Numbered from the stretch's first letter, positions 1-8,499 are shown. The stretch: 64,000 nucleotides of DNA from Pseudomonas triticicola (GCF_019145375.1 NZ_JAHSTX010000001.1:1525001-1589000); one strand, 5' to 3'. The notes: generated by a model from the sequence alone, not told the origin. Translations and numbers: made by a program.

Positions 1-82
1 AAGCTCTTCTATATCCATTTCCACGTTCCTTTTTTTGCCACGCAGCTACGCACGGAATGCGACTACCAGAACGTACATCTGA

Positions 83-328
83 ACTGCACATTACGGAGTT
101 CGCGCCTTGGCGCCAATAGCGGTTCCCGGGGACGTCCTGATCTGTGCGTACATGGGGCCGCTTTTCGAGCGGCCGGCAGTGCGTGCGAGTGTCGACAAGC
201 TGCTACAGGATGTATTGCGGGAGCGTATACGGGTTGTCATTGAACGGGCCTTTACCCTATCGCAGGCTGCTGCGCATGACTTCGCGGAGCGAAGCAAACC
301 GCTGGGGCGCGTCGTCATGAAGCCGTGA
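83..328 (+). pseudogene. 3' remnant of a medium-chain quinone oxidoreductase gene
   Basis: An open frame without a proper start ends in a peptide that resembles the C-terminus of NADPH:quinone oxidoreductase/zinc-type alcohol dehydrogenases: a VPGDVLICAYMG strand, then an RVVIERAFTLSQAAA helix and a terminal LGRVVMKP. The family is usually over 300 residues; only about 80 are present and the nucleotide-binding domain is missing. A TGA lies just upstream in frame, so this is best read as a decayed fragment. The intact oxidoreductase at 7.5-8.5 kb is related in fold but not a close copy. The call rests on motif resemblance only. Confidence 0.4.
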
Positions 329-521
329 AGCCATCGCCAGAGAATGGCAGCAAAAACCGTGGCGTTCCTCATTGCGCGACACAGTTAGTCATTCGCTGCT
401 ACTACCCGAAGGTTTGAGGGCGCTGCACAGTGCATGAGGCATCGCCGCTCATAAGGCGCGCTGCACGGAAACTGATCCCGCAAATAAACGTGCCAACCCA
501 CGGCAACAAGAGGATGGATTA

Positions 522-1172
522 ATGGCTTTTCGTAACGGTCTTGCTTCGCTTCTTCGTCCAGAAGACTCCGTACTTGTGTTGATCGACCACCAGCCTTTTC
601 AACTCACCAATCTCAATAGCCACGATCCGCACGCAGCGGTCAACTGTGCGACAGCATTGGCGAAGGCTGCGAAGGCGTTTAACGTCCCGACCATTCTGAC
701 CAGTGTGATTGCCGAGCGTGGCGGTTGGATCTTTCCGCAAATCACCGACGTTTTCCCCGGTCAGGAGGTGATTGACCGAACGCTCATCAATACTTGGGAA
801 GACAAGAAAGTAGTGGACGCGGTCAAGGCAACAGGCCGCAAGCAATTGGTCTTCGCTGGCCTGTGGACTGAGGTCTGCGTCGCCATGCCAGCGATTCAAG
901 CACTAGGCGAGGGCTGGGACGTTACCGTGGTCACCGACGCGTGCGGTGGCGTTTCGGTCGAAGCCCATCAAGTCGCCATCCAACGCATGGTCGGCGCCGG
1001 GGCAAATGTCATGACCTGGTTGGCAGTCATGGCTGAATGGCAACGCGACTGGGCGCGCCTCGATACGGCAGGCGCTGTAACCGATGTGCTTCTCCAGCAT
1101 GCTGCAGGTAGCGGCATTGCTTATCTGTGGGAGCAGCAATTGCTCGACACGCCGGTACCCGCTGAAGGTTGA
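522..1172 (+). CDS. isochorismatase-family cysteine hydrolase (YcaC-like)
   Basis: A 216-residue single-domain hydrolase of the isochorismatase-like superfamily, closest in layout to YcaC. The catalytic Asp is D22 in VLIDHQ and the nucleophile C119 in GLWTEVC; R86 lies where YcaC carries its active-site basic residue. The conserved VTDACGG and EWQRDWAR segments follow. The start is the ATG preceded by AAGAGGA. It lies upstream of the phenol-sensor-type activator at 1.6 kb on the same strand, and a second gene of the same type lies at 4.4 kb; they share the LWTEVC, DA-GG and QRDWAR motifs. The substrate is unknown. Family members hydrolyse amides or vinyl ethers, and YcaC itself has no settled substrate. 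Confidence 0.8.
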   Translation: MAFRNGLASLLRPEDSVLVLIDHQPFQLTNLNSHDPHAAVNCATALAKAAKAFNVPTILTSVIAERGGWIFPQITDVFPGQEVIDRTLINTWEDKKVVDAVKATGRKQLVFAGLWTEVCVAMPAIQALGEGWDVTVVTDACGGVSVEAHQVAIQRMVGAGANVMTWLAVMAEWQRDWARLDTAGAVTDVLLQHAAGSGIAYLWEQQLLDTPVPAEG

Positions 1173-1262
1173 TCAGCACGGGAGTGAGGGGCCAGTGAAG
1201 TACCGCTTTGCCGGGGAGGCGCCCCATTCCCGCGTTCATCGACGGCCGATACTGAAGGCGTG

Positions 1263-1292
1263 CATTCGCAATCTGCCGGGATATTGCGAATG
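1263..1292. repeat. 10-bp inverted repeat with 10-bp spacer
   Basis: CATTCGCAAT at 1263-1272 is repeated in inverted form as ATTGCGAATG at 1283-1292. It lies 90 bp after the hydrolase stop. No T-run follows, so it could be a binding site for a dimeric regulator as well as a transcript-end hairpin. Confidence 0.5.
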
Positions 1293-1513
1293 ACCAATGC
1301 CTAGTCCAACACAGCACATGGCCGGCTCGGGCCAGATCACCAACATTAAGCCTGGCTGTGACTTTGGCGCTTGGTAACTGCCTTCATCTGCCCGCGAAGC
1401 CCGTGCACCGTCATGTCTTTGCATCGGGAGCCCCGCTGGCTCTGCGTAGCAATGCACTAAAATCCCTTCATATCGCGATCGATTGTTTGGGTGCTTTCAC
1501 TCGGCGCCACAGC

Positions 1514-1521
1514 TTGATCAA
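1514..1521. promoter_or_regulatory. possible activator half-site before the regulator's own gene
   Basis: TTGATCAA lies 34 bp before the start codon of the sigma-54 activator. It equals the left half of the XylR-type site. In the TOL plasmid XylR represses its own promoter, so autoregulation is a reasonable guess, but an 8-mer palindrome can occur by chance. Confidence 0.3.
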
Positions 1522-1554
1522 GACCGCTCAAAACAATAATCGAGGTCTCTCTCA

Positions 1555-3267
1555 ATGGCTGTCAGTTACAACTCTGAGCTCCACTATTCCGGCTTTCACG
1601 ACCTGAGCGACCAGGTTCGTTTTCAAAGCACGGAAGGCAAGATCTGGTTTGGCGAGCAGCGCATGTTGTTGATGCAGGTATCGGCGATGGCTAATTTTCG
1701 CCGTGAACTCATCAATAGCCTCGGCGTCGACCGCGCCAAGGGGTTCTTCTTGCGCCTTGGCTACCAGTCTGGACTCAAGGATGCGGAAATGGCCCGCAAG
1801 CTCAGACCAGACAGTCCGCAGTTGCAGATGTTTCTGGTCGGCCCGCAACTGCATTCCCTCAAAGGTATGGTCAATGCGAAACCCATTCAGTTAGAGCTGG
1901 ATCAGGAGAGCGGCCATTTTTATTGCGAGCTCGAATGGATTGACTCCTTTGAGGTCGAGACTTGCCTGACTGAAGTCGGCCTGATGGAGGAACCAGTTTG
2001 TTGGTCTTTGTTGGGCTACGCCTGTGCTTACAGTTCTTCATTCATGAAACGCGAAATCATCATCCAAGAAACGACCTGTCGCGGATGCGGGGATGAGCGC
2101 TGCATCATTATTGGTAAACCTGCCGAGGAATGGGAGAACGCCGGAGAATTCAGACAGTACTTTCAAGCCGATCCAATCATCGAGGAGCTGTATGAACTGC
2201 AATCACAGATCAGCTCTCTGCGTAGAAGCCTGGAGAAGCAGGAAGCTCAATTCTATGGAGTAGGGCGCTCGCCTGCCTATTTGAAGGTATGCCGGATGAT
2301 CGACAAGGCTGCCAAAGGAAAAATTTCCGTCCTGCTGCTCGGAGAAACTGGCGTCGGCAAGGAGGTCATCGCACGGAGCGTGCATCTGCGCAGTGATCGC
2401 GCCGAGCAAGCGTTTGTCGCAGTGAACTGCGCTGCCATTCCTCAGGACCTGATTGAAGCCGAATTGTTTGGTGTTGAGAAAGGCGCTTTTACCGGCGCCA
2501 ATCAAACCCGCCCAGGACGCTTTGAACGGGCCAACGGAGGGACGATTTTTCTAGACGAGGTGGTGGAGCTGACGCCCAGAGCGCAGGCGACATTACTTCG
2601 GGTACTTCAAGAGGGTGAACTGGAACGGGTAGGCGATTCCCGAACCCGCAAGATCAATGTGCGAGTCATCGCTGCTACCAATGAAAGCCTCGCCGACGCC
2701 GTCGAAGCGGGCCGGTTTCGCGCCGATCTTTATTACCGCTTGAATGTGTTTCCGGTGCAGATTCCCCCACTGCGCGAGCGACTTGAAGATCTGCCACTGC
2801 TGGCCGAGCACTTTATAAGCAAGTTTCACTTGCAATATCACAAGCGAACGCTGGGTTTATCAGACAAAGCTCTTGAATTGTGTCGCCGCTACGCCTGGCC
2901 GGGGAATATTCGCGAATTGGAAAATACGATTGAGCGTGGCGTCATCCTGACCGACAGCAACGAGACCATAGGCCAGGATGCACTCTTTGCAGTCTTCCCA
3001 AAAACAGACGATTCGCACGGTGATCGTCTCAACTCTGATGGCGCGTTGGTTCAGGCTGGCGGTGAAGAACCTTGTCCCGATTGGGTTACGCAGATCTTTG
3101 ATAAAAACATCAGCCTGGATGCTGTGGAAGAACGGCTGATGCGCCGCGCCATGGAGCTTTCACACCAAAACGTCTCGCAAGCCGCTCGCATGCTCGGCTT
3201 GACCCGGCCGGCACTGGCCTATCGCCTGAAGAAAAGCGGCTTGTTGCATGACGAGAGTCTTGAGTGA
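1555..3267 (+). CDS. DmpR/MopR/XylR-family sigma-54-dependent activator, probable phenolic sensor
   Basis: A 570-residue activator with the full architecture: XylR_N plus V4R sensor (about 20-205), linker helix, AAA+ domain and C-terminal Fis-type helix-turn-helix (NVSQAARMLGLTRPA). The AAA+ domain shows Walker A GETGVGKE (263-270), the sigma-54 contact loop GAFTGA (310-315) and Walker B GTIFLDEV (329-336). The sensor keeps H100 and W128, which line up at constant offset with the phenol-binding His/Trp of MopR (H106/W134), and C149, E172, C175 and C183, which line up with its zinc ligands. This predicts a phenol-like effector. Two matching enhancer sites and a sigma-54 promoter follow directly downstream. 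No phenol hydroxylase gene lies nearby, which is unusual. Confidence 0.93.
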   Translation: MAVSYNSELHYSGFHDLSDQVRFQSTEGKIWFGEQRMLLMQVSAMANFRRELINSLGVDRAKGFFLRLGYQSGLKDAEMARKLRPDSPQLQMFLVGPQLHSLKGMVNAKPIQLELDQESGHFYCELEWIDSFEVETCLTEVGLMEEPVCWSLLGYACAYSSSFMKREIIIQETTCRGCGDERCIIIGKPAEEWENAGEFRQYFQADPIIEELYELQSQISSLRRSLEKQEAQFYGVGRSPAYLKVCRMIDKAAKGKISVLLLGETGVGKEVIARSVHLRSDRAEQAFVAVNCAAIPQDLIEAELFGVEKGAFTGANQTRPGRFERANGGTIFLDEVVELTPRAQATLLRVLQEGELERVGDSRTRKINVRVIAATNESLADAVEAGRFRADLYYRLNVFPVQIPPLRERLEDLPLLAEHFISKFHLQYHKRTLGLSDKALELCRRYAWPGNIRELENTIERGVILTDSNETIGQDALFAVFPKTDDSHGDRLNSDGALVQAGGEEPCPDWVTQIFDKNISLDAVEERLMRRAMELSHQNVSQAARMLGLTRPALAYRLKKSGLLHDESLE

Positions 3268-3315
3268 CTTTGCGTGGCCGCCTGGCGGTTCACCGTGGAC
3301 CACGCTCGAGCTGGA

Positions 3316-3331
3316 TTGATCAAATCAACAA
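3316..3331 (+). promoter_or_regulatory. upstream activating site 1 for the XylR-type activator
   Basis: TTGATCAAATCAACAA matches 13 of 16 positions of the XylR consensus TTGATCAATTGATCAA as I recall it. It starts 30 bp before the second site, about three helical turns, as in the TOL Pu promoter. Confidence 0.65.
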
Positions 3332-3345
3332 AACCTCGCCGAGAC

Positions 3346-3361
3346 TTCATCAAATGATCAA
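3346..3361 (+). promoter_or_regulatory. upstream activating site 2 for the XylR-type activator
   Basis: TTCATCAAATGATCAA matches 14 of 16 positions of TTGATCAATTGATCAA. It lies about 120-140 bp before the predicted transcription start, the usual distance for looping to a sigma-54 promoter. Confidence 0.72.
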
Positions 3362-3456
3362 ACAAGCCCTTCGATAAACTCCGAGCCCGATACTCGCGAC
3401 ATCACATTAAGTTATATGTCATTGATAAATATCGATTTATATAAGTTTTATAAAAT

Positions 3457-3472
3457 TGGCATAGCCCTTGCT
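3457..3472 (+). promoter_or_regulatory. sigma-54 promoter (-24/-12)
   Basis: TGGCATAGCCCTTGCT fits TGGCAC-N5-TTGCW with the invariant GG and GC at correct spacing and only one deviation in the -24 element. The predicted start is near 3483, giving an 80-nt leader before the ATG at 3566. Confidence 0.8.
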
Positions 3473-3565
3473 CCAGTACCAATTGTCGCTTTTCGACACG
3501 TAGCAATTTGCAACATGGGTTGGATGACCGCGAATCGCAAAATCGTACTCATAAATGGAGAGTTC

Positions 3566-4144
3566 ATGAATACTCGAAGCATCAAATTGATCACTGCAGC
3601 AATGGCGCTCGCCTCATGGTTAGTAACAATCACTCCAGCGTCGGCGCAGTCAGCTACTGAAGCGCAATCTGCTGCTTCACTAGCGGTTGTCGTGGAATTC
3701 CTGGCCAATACCGCACCCGATAAAGTCGAAGCCGCGGCAATGAGGTTGGCAGCTCCAGACGCCACCTATGTTTCTCTAAACTTTGACAATCCAGAACTCA
3801 GAAAAATCATGCCGTGGACCGGCACAAACAAAGGTCCCAAAGCCTTTAGCTCTTTGTTTTTGCAGGTCTCAAACTACTGGAAAATCGAAGACTTTACGAT
3901 TACTACCAAAATCGCTTCCGGCGAAGATGTCGCGATTTTCGGTAAGTTCACCTACCGCTCCGTGGCGGTCGGACATCTGTTCACATCACCGTTTTCCATC
4001 CATGCGAAAGTTCAGGATGGAAAGATGACCTATTTCCAGTTCATGGAAGATACCTACGCGTCTGCCAGTTCGTTCCGGCAGTCCGGTTCATGGATCGTGA
4101 AGACATCCAAAGATGCACTTCCCTTCAAGGTGGGAGCGAATTAG
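3566..4144 (+). CDS. exported SnoaL-like (NTF2-fold) protein
   Basis: A 192-residue protein. I chose the ATG at 3566 because ATGGAGAG lies just before it, the sigma-54 promoter lies upstream, and the N-terminus is then a clean signal peptide (MNTRSIKLITAAMALASW... ending ASA-Q). The mature part has the alpha+beta spacing of nuclear transport factor 2/SnoaL-like proteins: an N-terminal helix, PWTGTNKGPKAF, a strand pair around IASGEDVAIFGKFTYRS and a C-terminal KMTYFQFMEDT strand. Such proteins may be enzymes or ligand binders; catalytic residues cannot be assigned. It is the first gene downstream of the predicted phenol-responsive promoter, so it should be the most strongly induced product of the locus. 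Confidence 0.75.
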   Translation: MNTRSIKLITAAMALASWLVTITPASAQSATEAQSAASLAVVVEFLANTAPDKVEAAAMRLAAPDATYVSLNFDNPELRKIMPWTGTNKGPKAFSSLFLQVSNYWKIEDFTITTKIASGEDVAIFGKFTYRSVAVGHLFTSPFSIHAKVQDGKMTYFQFMEDTYASASSFRQSGSWIVKTSKDALPFKVGAN

Positions 4145-4377
4145 CCGCAGATGATGTGCACTTGCAAAAGCAGCTTGGCAAGCGTTTTTCGGGCATTTAA
4201 CTGAACCCCGCGAACGCGGCTGAACAATGCTGCATTCGTAAATTCACGGGGCTTTTCGGCACCCCTGAACTCGTCCGGAAAGTGGCTTTTAACCCTACCA
4301 GGACGGGTAGCGTTCTGCTTGCGCAGCCACGCATAACGCCGCTTTCGTATTGCTCTACTTACCAAAGGAAATGCGCC

Positions 4378-5070
4378 ATGTCCAACAAGTACTTAGAAAT
4401 ACTGACCCCGCAAAACAGCCAAGTGATTTTCATCGACCACCAGCCCCAAATGGCCTTTGGTGTGCAGTCGATAGATCGGCAGGTGCTGAAAAATAATGTC
4501 GTGGGGTTGGCCAAGGCTGCCAAAGCGTTCGGCATACCTACCACCATCACGACTGTGGAAACCGAGGGTTTCTCTGGCAATACATACCCTGAGTTGCTAG
4601 CGGTATATCCGCAGAACAAAATCCTCGAACGTACTTCAATGAACTCTTGGGATGACCAAAACGTTCGTGATGCCTTGGCAGAGTCCGCCATTGCCGGCCG
4701 TAAGAAGATCGTCGTATCCGGCCTGTGGACCGAGGTCTGCAACACGACCTTCGCACTGTCCTGCCTACGCGATACAGACTATGAAATCTATATGGTTGCC
4801 GACGCCTCGGGTGGCACCTCGGTCGACGCGCACAACTACGCCATGGACCGCATGATTCAGGCCGGTATCGTACCGGTTACCTGGCAACAGGTGCTGCTCG
4901 AATGGCAGCGGGATTGGGCGCGCAAGGAGACCTATGAAGCCGTGATGGGGATCGTGCAGGAACATTCCGGCGCCTACGGGATGGGTGTGGATTATGCCTA
5001 CACCATGGTGCATAAGGCGCCTGAGCGGGTGCAACATGGCGAGCACATCGGTCCAAACCCTGCTAAATGA
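4378..5070 (+). CDS. isochorismatase-family cysteine hydrolase
   Basis: A 230-residue paralogue of the hydrolase at 0.5 kb. The catalytic Asp is in VIFIDHQ and the Cys in SGLWTEVC; VADASGG and EWQRDWARKE are conserved. The tail is longer than in the first copy and ends in HIGPNPAK. The start at 4378 has AAAGGAA seven bases upstream; an overlapping ATG at 4371 is out of frame. It lies 233 bp after the SnoaL-like gene, on the same strand, and could be reached by read-through from the sigma-54 promoter. The intervening stretch has small G+C-rich hairpins but no obvious terminator. Substrate unknown. Confidence 0.8.
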   Translation: MSNKYLEILTPQNSQVIFIDHQPQMAFGVQSIDRQVLKNNVVGLAKAAKAFGIPTTITTVETEGFSGNTYPELLAVYPQNKILERTSMNSWDDQNVRDALAESAIAGRKKIVVSGLWTEVCNTTFALSCLRDTDYEIYMVADASGGTSVDAHNYAMDRMIQAGIVPVTWQQVLLEWQRDWARKETYEAVMGIVQEHSGAYGMGVDYAYTMVHKAPERVQHGEHIGPNPAK

Positions 5071-5264
5071 ATCCGTTATGCAAGAGCTGTCGCGCAGGGC
5101 TGACGCGATAGCTCCACCCATCGGCGTTATTGTCCAAAACACGAGGTGGAGCATGAGGATGTATGCAGTTTAAAAGTCCAGTCAGACGTGAGTAACCGGT
5201 TCGCAAGGTTCGCTATTCCCTGAAGGCCCTGGAAACGGGCTTTATATCTGTGAGGCCTCTACCT

Positions 5265-7265
5265 ATGACATCGCGCCGAAAACTTCTCCAGGCCGCCTCC
5301 ACCTTAGCGTTAGGGGGTGTCTTTGGACGCAGCGCTTTTTCCGAAACGCTAAGTAGGGAAGGGCCCAATATGACCGATTCAATTCCGGACATCATTTTCC
5401 ACAATGGCGAGATCACTACACTGGATCGCGCCAACCCAGTCGCCCACGCCGTTGCAATCAAAGACGGCAAGTTTCTGGCTGTAGGGTCAGACCAGGAAGT
5501 CATGGCGCTGGCTGGCTCAGCCACAAAAGTTGTCGACCTCAAGCGCCGTTGTGTGCTCCCTGGCTTAGTCGATAACCATACCCACATGGTCCGCGGCGGC
5601 CTTAACTACAATCTGGAATTGCGCTGGGACGGTGTGCGTTCACTGGCTGACGCCATGGACATGCTCAAGCGCCAAGTGGCTAACACACCAGCACCGCAGT
5701 GGGTTCGCGTGGTAGGTGGCTTCACTGAACACCAGTTCGCTGAAAAGCGTTTGCCAACCATAGCCGAGATCAATGCGATCGCGCCCGATACACCTGTATT
5801 TCTTCTGCATCTCTATGACCGGGCCTTGCTCAATGGTGCGGCCTTGCGCGCGGTCGGCTACACCCGAGATACCCCCGAGCCACCAGGCGGGAAAATTTAC
5901 CGCGATGCCAATGGTGCGCCTACGGGCCTGCTGTTGGCCACGCCCAACGCGACGATCCTTTACGCCACGTTGGCCAAGGGACCGAAGTTGCCCTTCGACT
6001 ATCAGGTCAACTCCACTCGCCATTTCATGCGCGAGCTCAATCGCTTGGGTGTGACAGGGGTTATTGATGCGGGCGGCGGTTTCCAAAACTATCCCGACGA
6101 TTACGCAGTGATCCAGAAGTTGGACAACGATGGGCAAATGACGGTCAGGTTGGCTTACAACCTGTTCACTCAGAAACCCAAGGAAGAGAAGGAGGATTTC
6201 CTCAAGTGGACCTCCAGCGTTAAGTACAAGCAAGGAAACGACTACTTCCGTCACAACGGCGCGGGCGAAATGTTGGTGTTTTCCGCTGCCGACTTCGAAG
6301 ATTTTCGCCAGCCGCGACCGGACCTGCAGCCCGAGATGGAGGGAGAACTGGAGGAAGTTGTGCGCATCCTCGCAGAGAACCGATGGCCGTGGCGGTTGCA
6401 TGCCACCTACGACGAAACCATTACCCGAGCGCTGGATGTATTTGAGAAGGTCAACGAGGACATCCCCCTCGCTGGCATCAATTGGTTCTTTGATCATGCC
6501 GAAACCATCTCGGACAAATCAATCGACCGTATCGCCGCGCTCGGCGGTGGCATCGCTGTACAACATCGTATGGCTTATCAGGGGGAGTACTTCGTCGAGC
6601 GCTACGGCGCCCGTGCGGCGCAAGCGACCCCGCCCGTAGCGCGCATACTGGAAAAAGGGGTGAAAGTGTCTGCAGGCACCGATGCCACCCGGGTTGCCTC
6701 CTACAACCCCTGGGTTTCGCTATCCTGGATGGTAACCGGTAAAACGGTGGGCGGTCTGAATCTGTACCCTCAACGAAACCTGCTTGATCGCGAAGCGGCG
6801 TTGCGGATGTGGACAGAGAATGTCGCCTGGTTTTCTAACGAAGAGGGCAAACGTGGTCGCATCCAGACCGGTCACTTTGCTGACCTGATTGTGCCAAGTA
6901 AGGACTACTTCTCTGTGCCTGAAGAGGAGATTTCATTTCTTACCGCCGATATGACCGTGGTTGGCGGGCGCGTGGTTTACGGGGCCGGCCAATTCGCCAG
7001 GTTTGACGACAACCCGCTACCGCCCGCCATGCCTGACTGGTCGCCGACGCGTACCTTTAAAGGTTATGGCGCCTGGGGAGACCCAGACGGAGCAGGCAGA
7101 AACTCGCTGGCTCCGCTGCGCGCCCAAGTCGCGGCCTCGTGCGGCTGCGCAAGCTTTTGCGGCCTGCACGGTCACGATCATGCCGGTGCATGGGGATCCA
7201 ATGCTCCAGTATCGGACCCTCGAAGTTTTTTTGGTGCCTTGGGCTGCTCCTGTTGGGCCGTGTAA
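5265..7265 (+). CDS. Tat-exported amidohydrolase (amidohydrolase_3, YtcJ-like)
   Basis: A 666-residue metal-dependent hydrolase. The ATG at 5265 gives a twin-arginine signal (TSRRKLLQAASTLALGG), so export of a folded, metal-loaded enzyme is likely; a GTG 15 bases upstream is also in frame. The amidohydrolase core follows, with the HxH metal motif in VDNHTHM, a loop with HATYDETITRALD, the FDHAE strand and the SAGTDATR strand near the end of the barrel. The C-terminus (CGCASFCGLHGHDHA...ALGCSCWAV) is rich in Cys and His and is typical of one subgroup of these proteins. Relatives cleave amide or formyl groups; the substrate here is not predictable. It closes the putative aromatic-responsive gene group. 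Confidence 0.82.
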   Translation: MTSRRKLLQAASTLALGGVFGRSAFSETLSREGPNMTDSIPDIIFHNGEITTLDRANPVAHAVAIKDGKFLAVGSDQEVMALAGSATKVVDLKRRCVLPGLVDNHTHMVRGGLNYNLELRWDGVRSLADAMDMLKRQVANTPAPQWVRVVGGFTEHQFAEKRLPTIAEINAIAPDTPVFLLHLYDRALLNGAALRAVGYTRDTPEPPGGKIYRDANGAPTGLLLATPNATILYATLAKGPKLPFDYQVNSTRHFMRELNRLGVTGVIDAGGGFQNYPDDYAVIQKLDNDGQMTVRLAYNLFTQKPKEEKEDFLKWTSSVKYKQGNDYFRHNGAGEMLVFSAADFEDFRQPRPDLQPEMEGELEEVVRILAENRWPWRLHATYDETITRALDVFEKVNEDIPLAGINWFFDHAETISDKSIDRIAALGGGIAVQHRMAYQGEYFVERYGARAAQATPPVARILEKGVKVSAGTDATRVASYNPWVSLSWMVTGKTVGGLNLYPQRNLLDREAALRMWTENVAWFSNEEGKRGRIQTGHFADLIVPSKDYFSVPEEEISFLTADMTVVGGRVVYGAGQFARFDDNPLPPAMPDWSPTRTFKGYGAWGDPDGAGRNSLAPLRAQVAASCGCASFCGLHGHDHAGAWGSNAPVSDPRSFFGALGCSCWAV

Positions 7266-7301
7266 AAATGGGCCGGTGATCGATCAGCTATCCTATGAGG
7301 G

Positions 7302-7453
7302 TCATCGGCCATTACTCCTGCACTGCCAGCGCCTCAATCAATTCTTGGGTGGTCACGATTGAATGAGCGAAGGTCGGCCCGTTCAACTCGTGGGGTGCTA
7401 CGTGTTTGACGCTTTTGGCTGGGAGAATGGCGGCGAGGACGTTGCGGACCATT
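7302..7453 (-). pseudogene. chimeric scar of two gene fragments (PRISE reductase fused to cysteine hydrolase)
   Basis: Bases 7312-7394 copy the 3' end of the cysteine hydrolase gene at 16531-16613 with about five mismatches. Bases 7397-7453 copy an internal piece of the PRISE-type reductase gene at 22927-22983 with about three mismatches. On the minus strand the open frame reads MVRNVLAAILPAKSVKHVA joined to HELNGPTFAHSIVTTQELI, so the join is in frame. The two source pieces keep the order and strand they have in the intact region, as if a duplicate copy had lost the roughly 6 kb between them. No function expected. Confidence 0.85.
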
Positions 7454-7497
7454 GCGCACGCTTTTGGCCGAGTGCGCTCTAAAGAGATTACAAGCAA

Positions 7498-8499
7498 CTA
7501 TGCAGCCACAATCTCGATCACCGTCTTGCCCTTGCCGCGGCCTTCGGCGACTTGGCGAAACGCCTCGTTGACCTCTTGCAGTGCAAAGTGCTGTTGATCC
7601 ACGCGGATCGTCAGTTGACCCGCGTTGGCCAGCGCAGCGGCCTCGCGCAGGATAGCGCCGTGGTGTTCGCGTCCTTTGCCGGTGAGCAGTGGCGCCAGGG
7701 TGAAGACGCCCGAGTAGGTGGCACTTTTGAAAGATAACGGTGCCAGGCTGTGCTGGCCCCAGCCCAGGCAGCTCAGCACGTGCCCGGTATAGGCTTTCAC
7801 GGCTTTGAATGATGCATCCAGCGTGCTGCCGCCGACGGTGTCGTAGACAATGTCGAACCCTTCGCCGGCGGTGTAGTGCTCGACATAATCCTCAACGCTC
7901 TGTGCCTGATAGTCGATCGCCGTGGCCCCCAGCGAGCGTATGAAGTCGAGACTGCCCGCCGAACCGGTGGCATAGACATCGGCACCGCGTGCCTTGGCCA
8001 GTTGCACAGCCACTTGGCCGACCCCACCCGCGCCCCCATGAATCAGGACACGCTGACCAGAGCGGACATTGGCGTGATCGACCAGACCTTCCCACGCGGT
8101 GATGAATACCAAAGGCAATGCAGCCGCCTCACGCATGCTGAGGGTGTGTGGCTTGACCGCGATCAGGCGGGAATCCACGGCAATGTACTCGGCCATGGTG
8201 CCTTGGGCACCGCCGATCCCGCCGGGCATGCCGAAGACTTCCTGGCCCGGGGTGAACCCCTCGACCGCTTCGCCCACTTCGACCACCGTACCGGCAAGAT
8301 CAAGGCCGAGCACCGCCGGCAGCGTTTGGCGGGCGTGAGCCCCTGCGCCGGCGGCAATTTTGGTATCGAGCGGATTGACCCCTGCGGCGTGAACCTTGAC
8401 CAGTACTTGCCCCTTACCGGGAACAGGGCGGTCGATGTGACGGATGGCCAGAGGGGATTGAGCGGACTCGGCGATGGCGGCAAGCATGGAATGTTTCAT
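7498..8499 (-). CDS. NADPH:quinone oxidoreductase-like medium-chain reductase
   Basis: A 333-residue zinc-independent member of the medium-chain dehydrogenase/reductase superfamily. The GroES-like N-domain carries VKVHAAGVNPLDTKIAAGAG and GLDLAGTVVEVG, and the Rossmann domain carries the dinucleotide motif HGGAGGVGQVAVQLAK. The cysteine and histidine ligands of the zinc alcohol dehydrogenases are absent. It probably reduces quinones or activated alkenes with NADPH in the cytoplasm. It is transcribed divergently from a LysR-type regulator 109 bp away, the usual layout for a regulator and its target. The chimeric scar lies just beyond its 3' end. Confidence 0.88.
   Translation of the reverse strand: MKHSMLAAIAESAQSPLAIRHIDRPVPGKGQVLVKVHAAGVNPLDTKIAAGAGAHARQTLPAVLGLDLAGTVVEVGEAVEGFTPGQEVFGMPGGIGGAQGTMAEYIAVDSRLIAVKPHTLSMREAAALPLVFITAWEGLVDHANVRSGQRVLIHGGAGGVGQVAVQLAKARGADVYATGSAGSLDFIRSLGATAIDYQAQSVEDYVEHYTAGEGFDIVYDTVGGSTLDASFKAVKAYTGHVLSCLGWGQHSLAPLSFKSATYSGVFTLAPLLTGKGREHHGAILREAAALANAGQLTIRVDQQHFALQEVNEAFRQVAEGRGKGKTVIEIVAA

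Larger units (their letters stand above)
1173..1554. other. intergenic region with an inverted repeat and a half activator site
   Basis: No convincing gene is present here; the small open frames look like shadows. The stretch holds a perfect 10-bp inverted repeat at 1263-1292 and, close to the regulator start, an 8-bp palindrome TTGATCAA at 1514-1521 that matches half of the activator sites found at 3.3 kb. No clear -35/-10 pair could be assigned by eye. Confidence 0.5.

Noticed and set aside
4300..4330. Second sigma-54 promoter before the hydrolase at 4.4 kb
   Set aside because: GG and GC are spaced correctly but the flanking bases do not fit the consensus.
7312..7497. Functional 61-residue gene
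   Set aside because: It is made of pieces of two unrelated genes and lacks the active sites of both.
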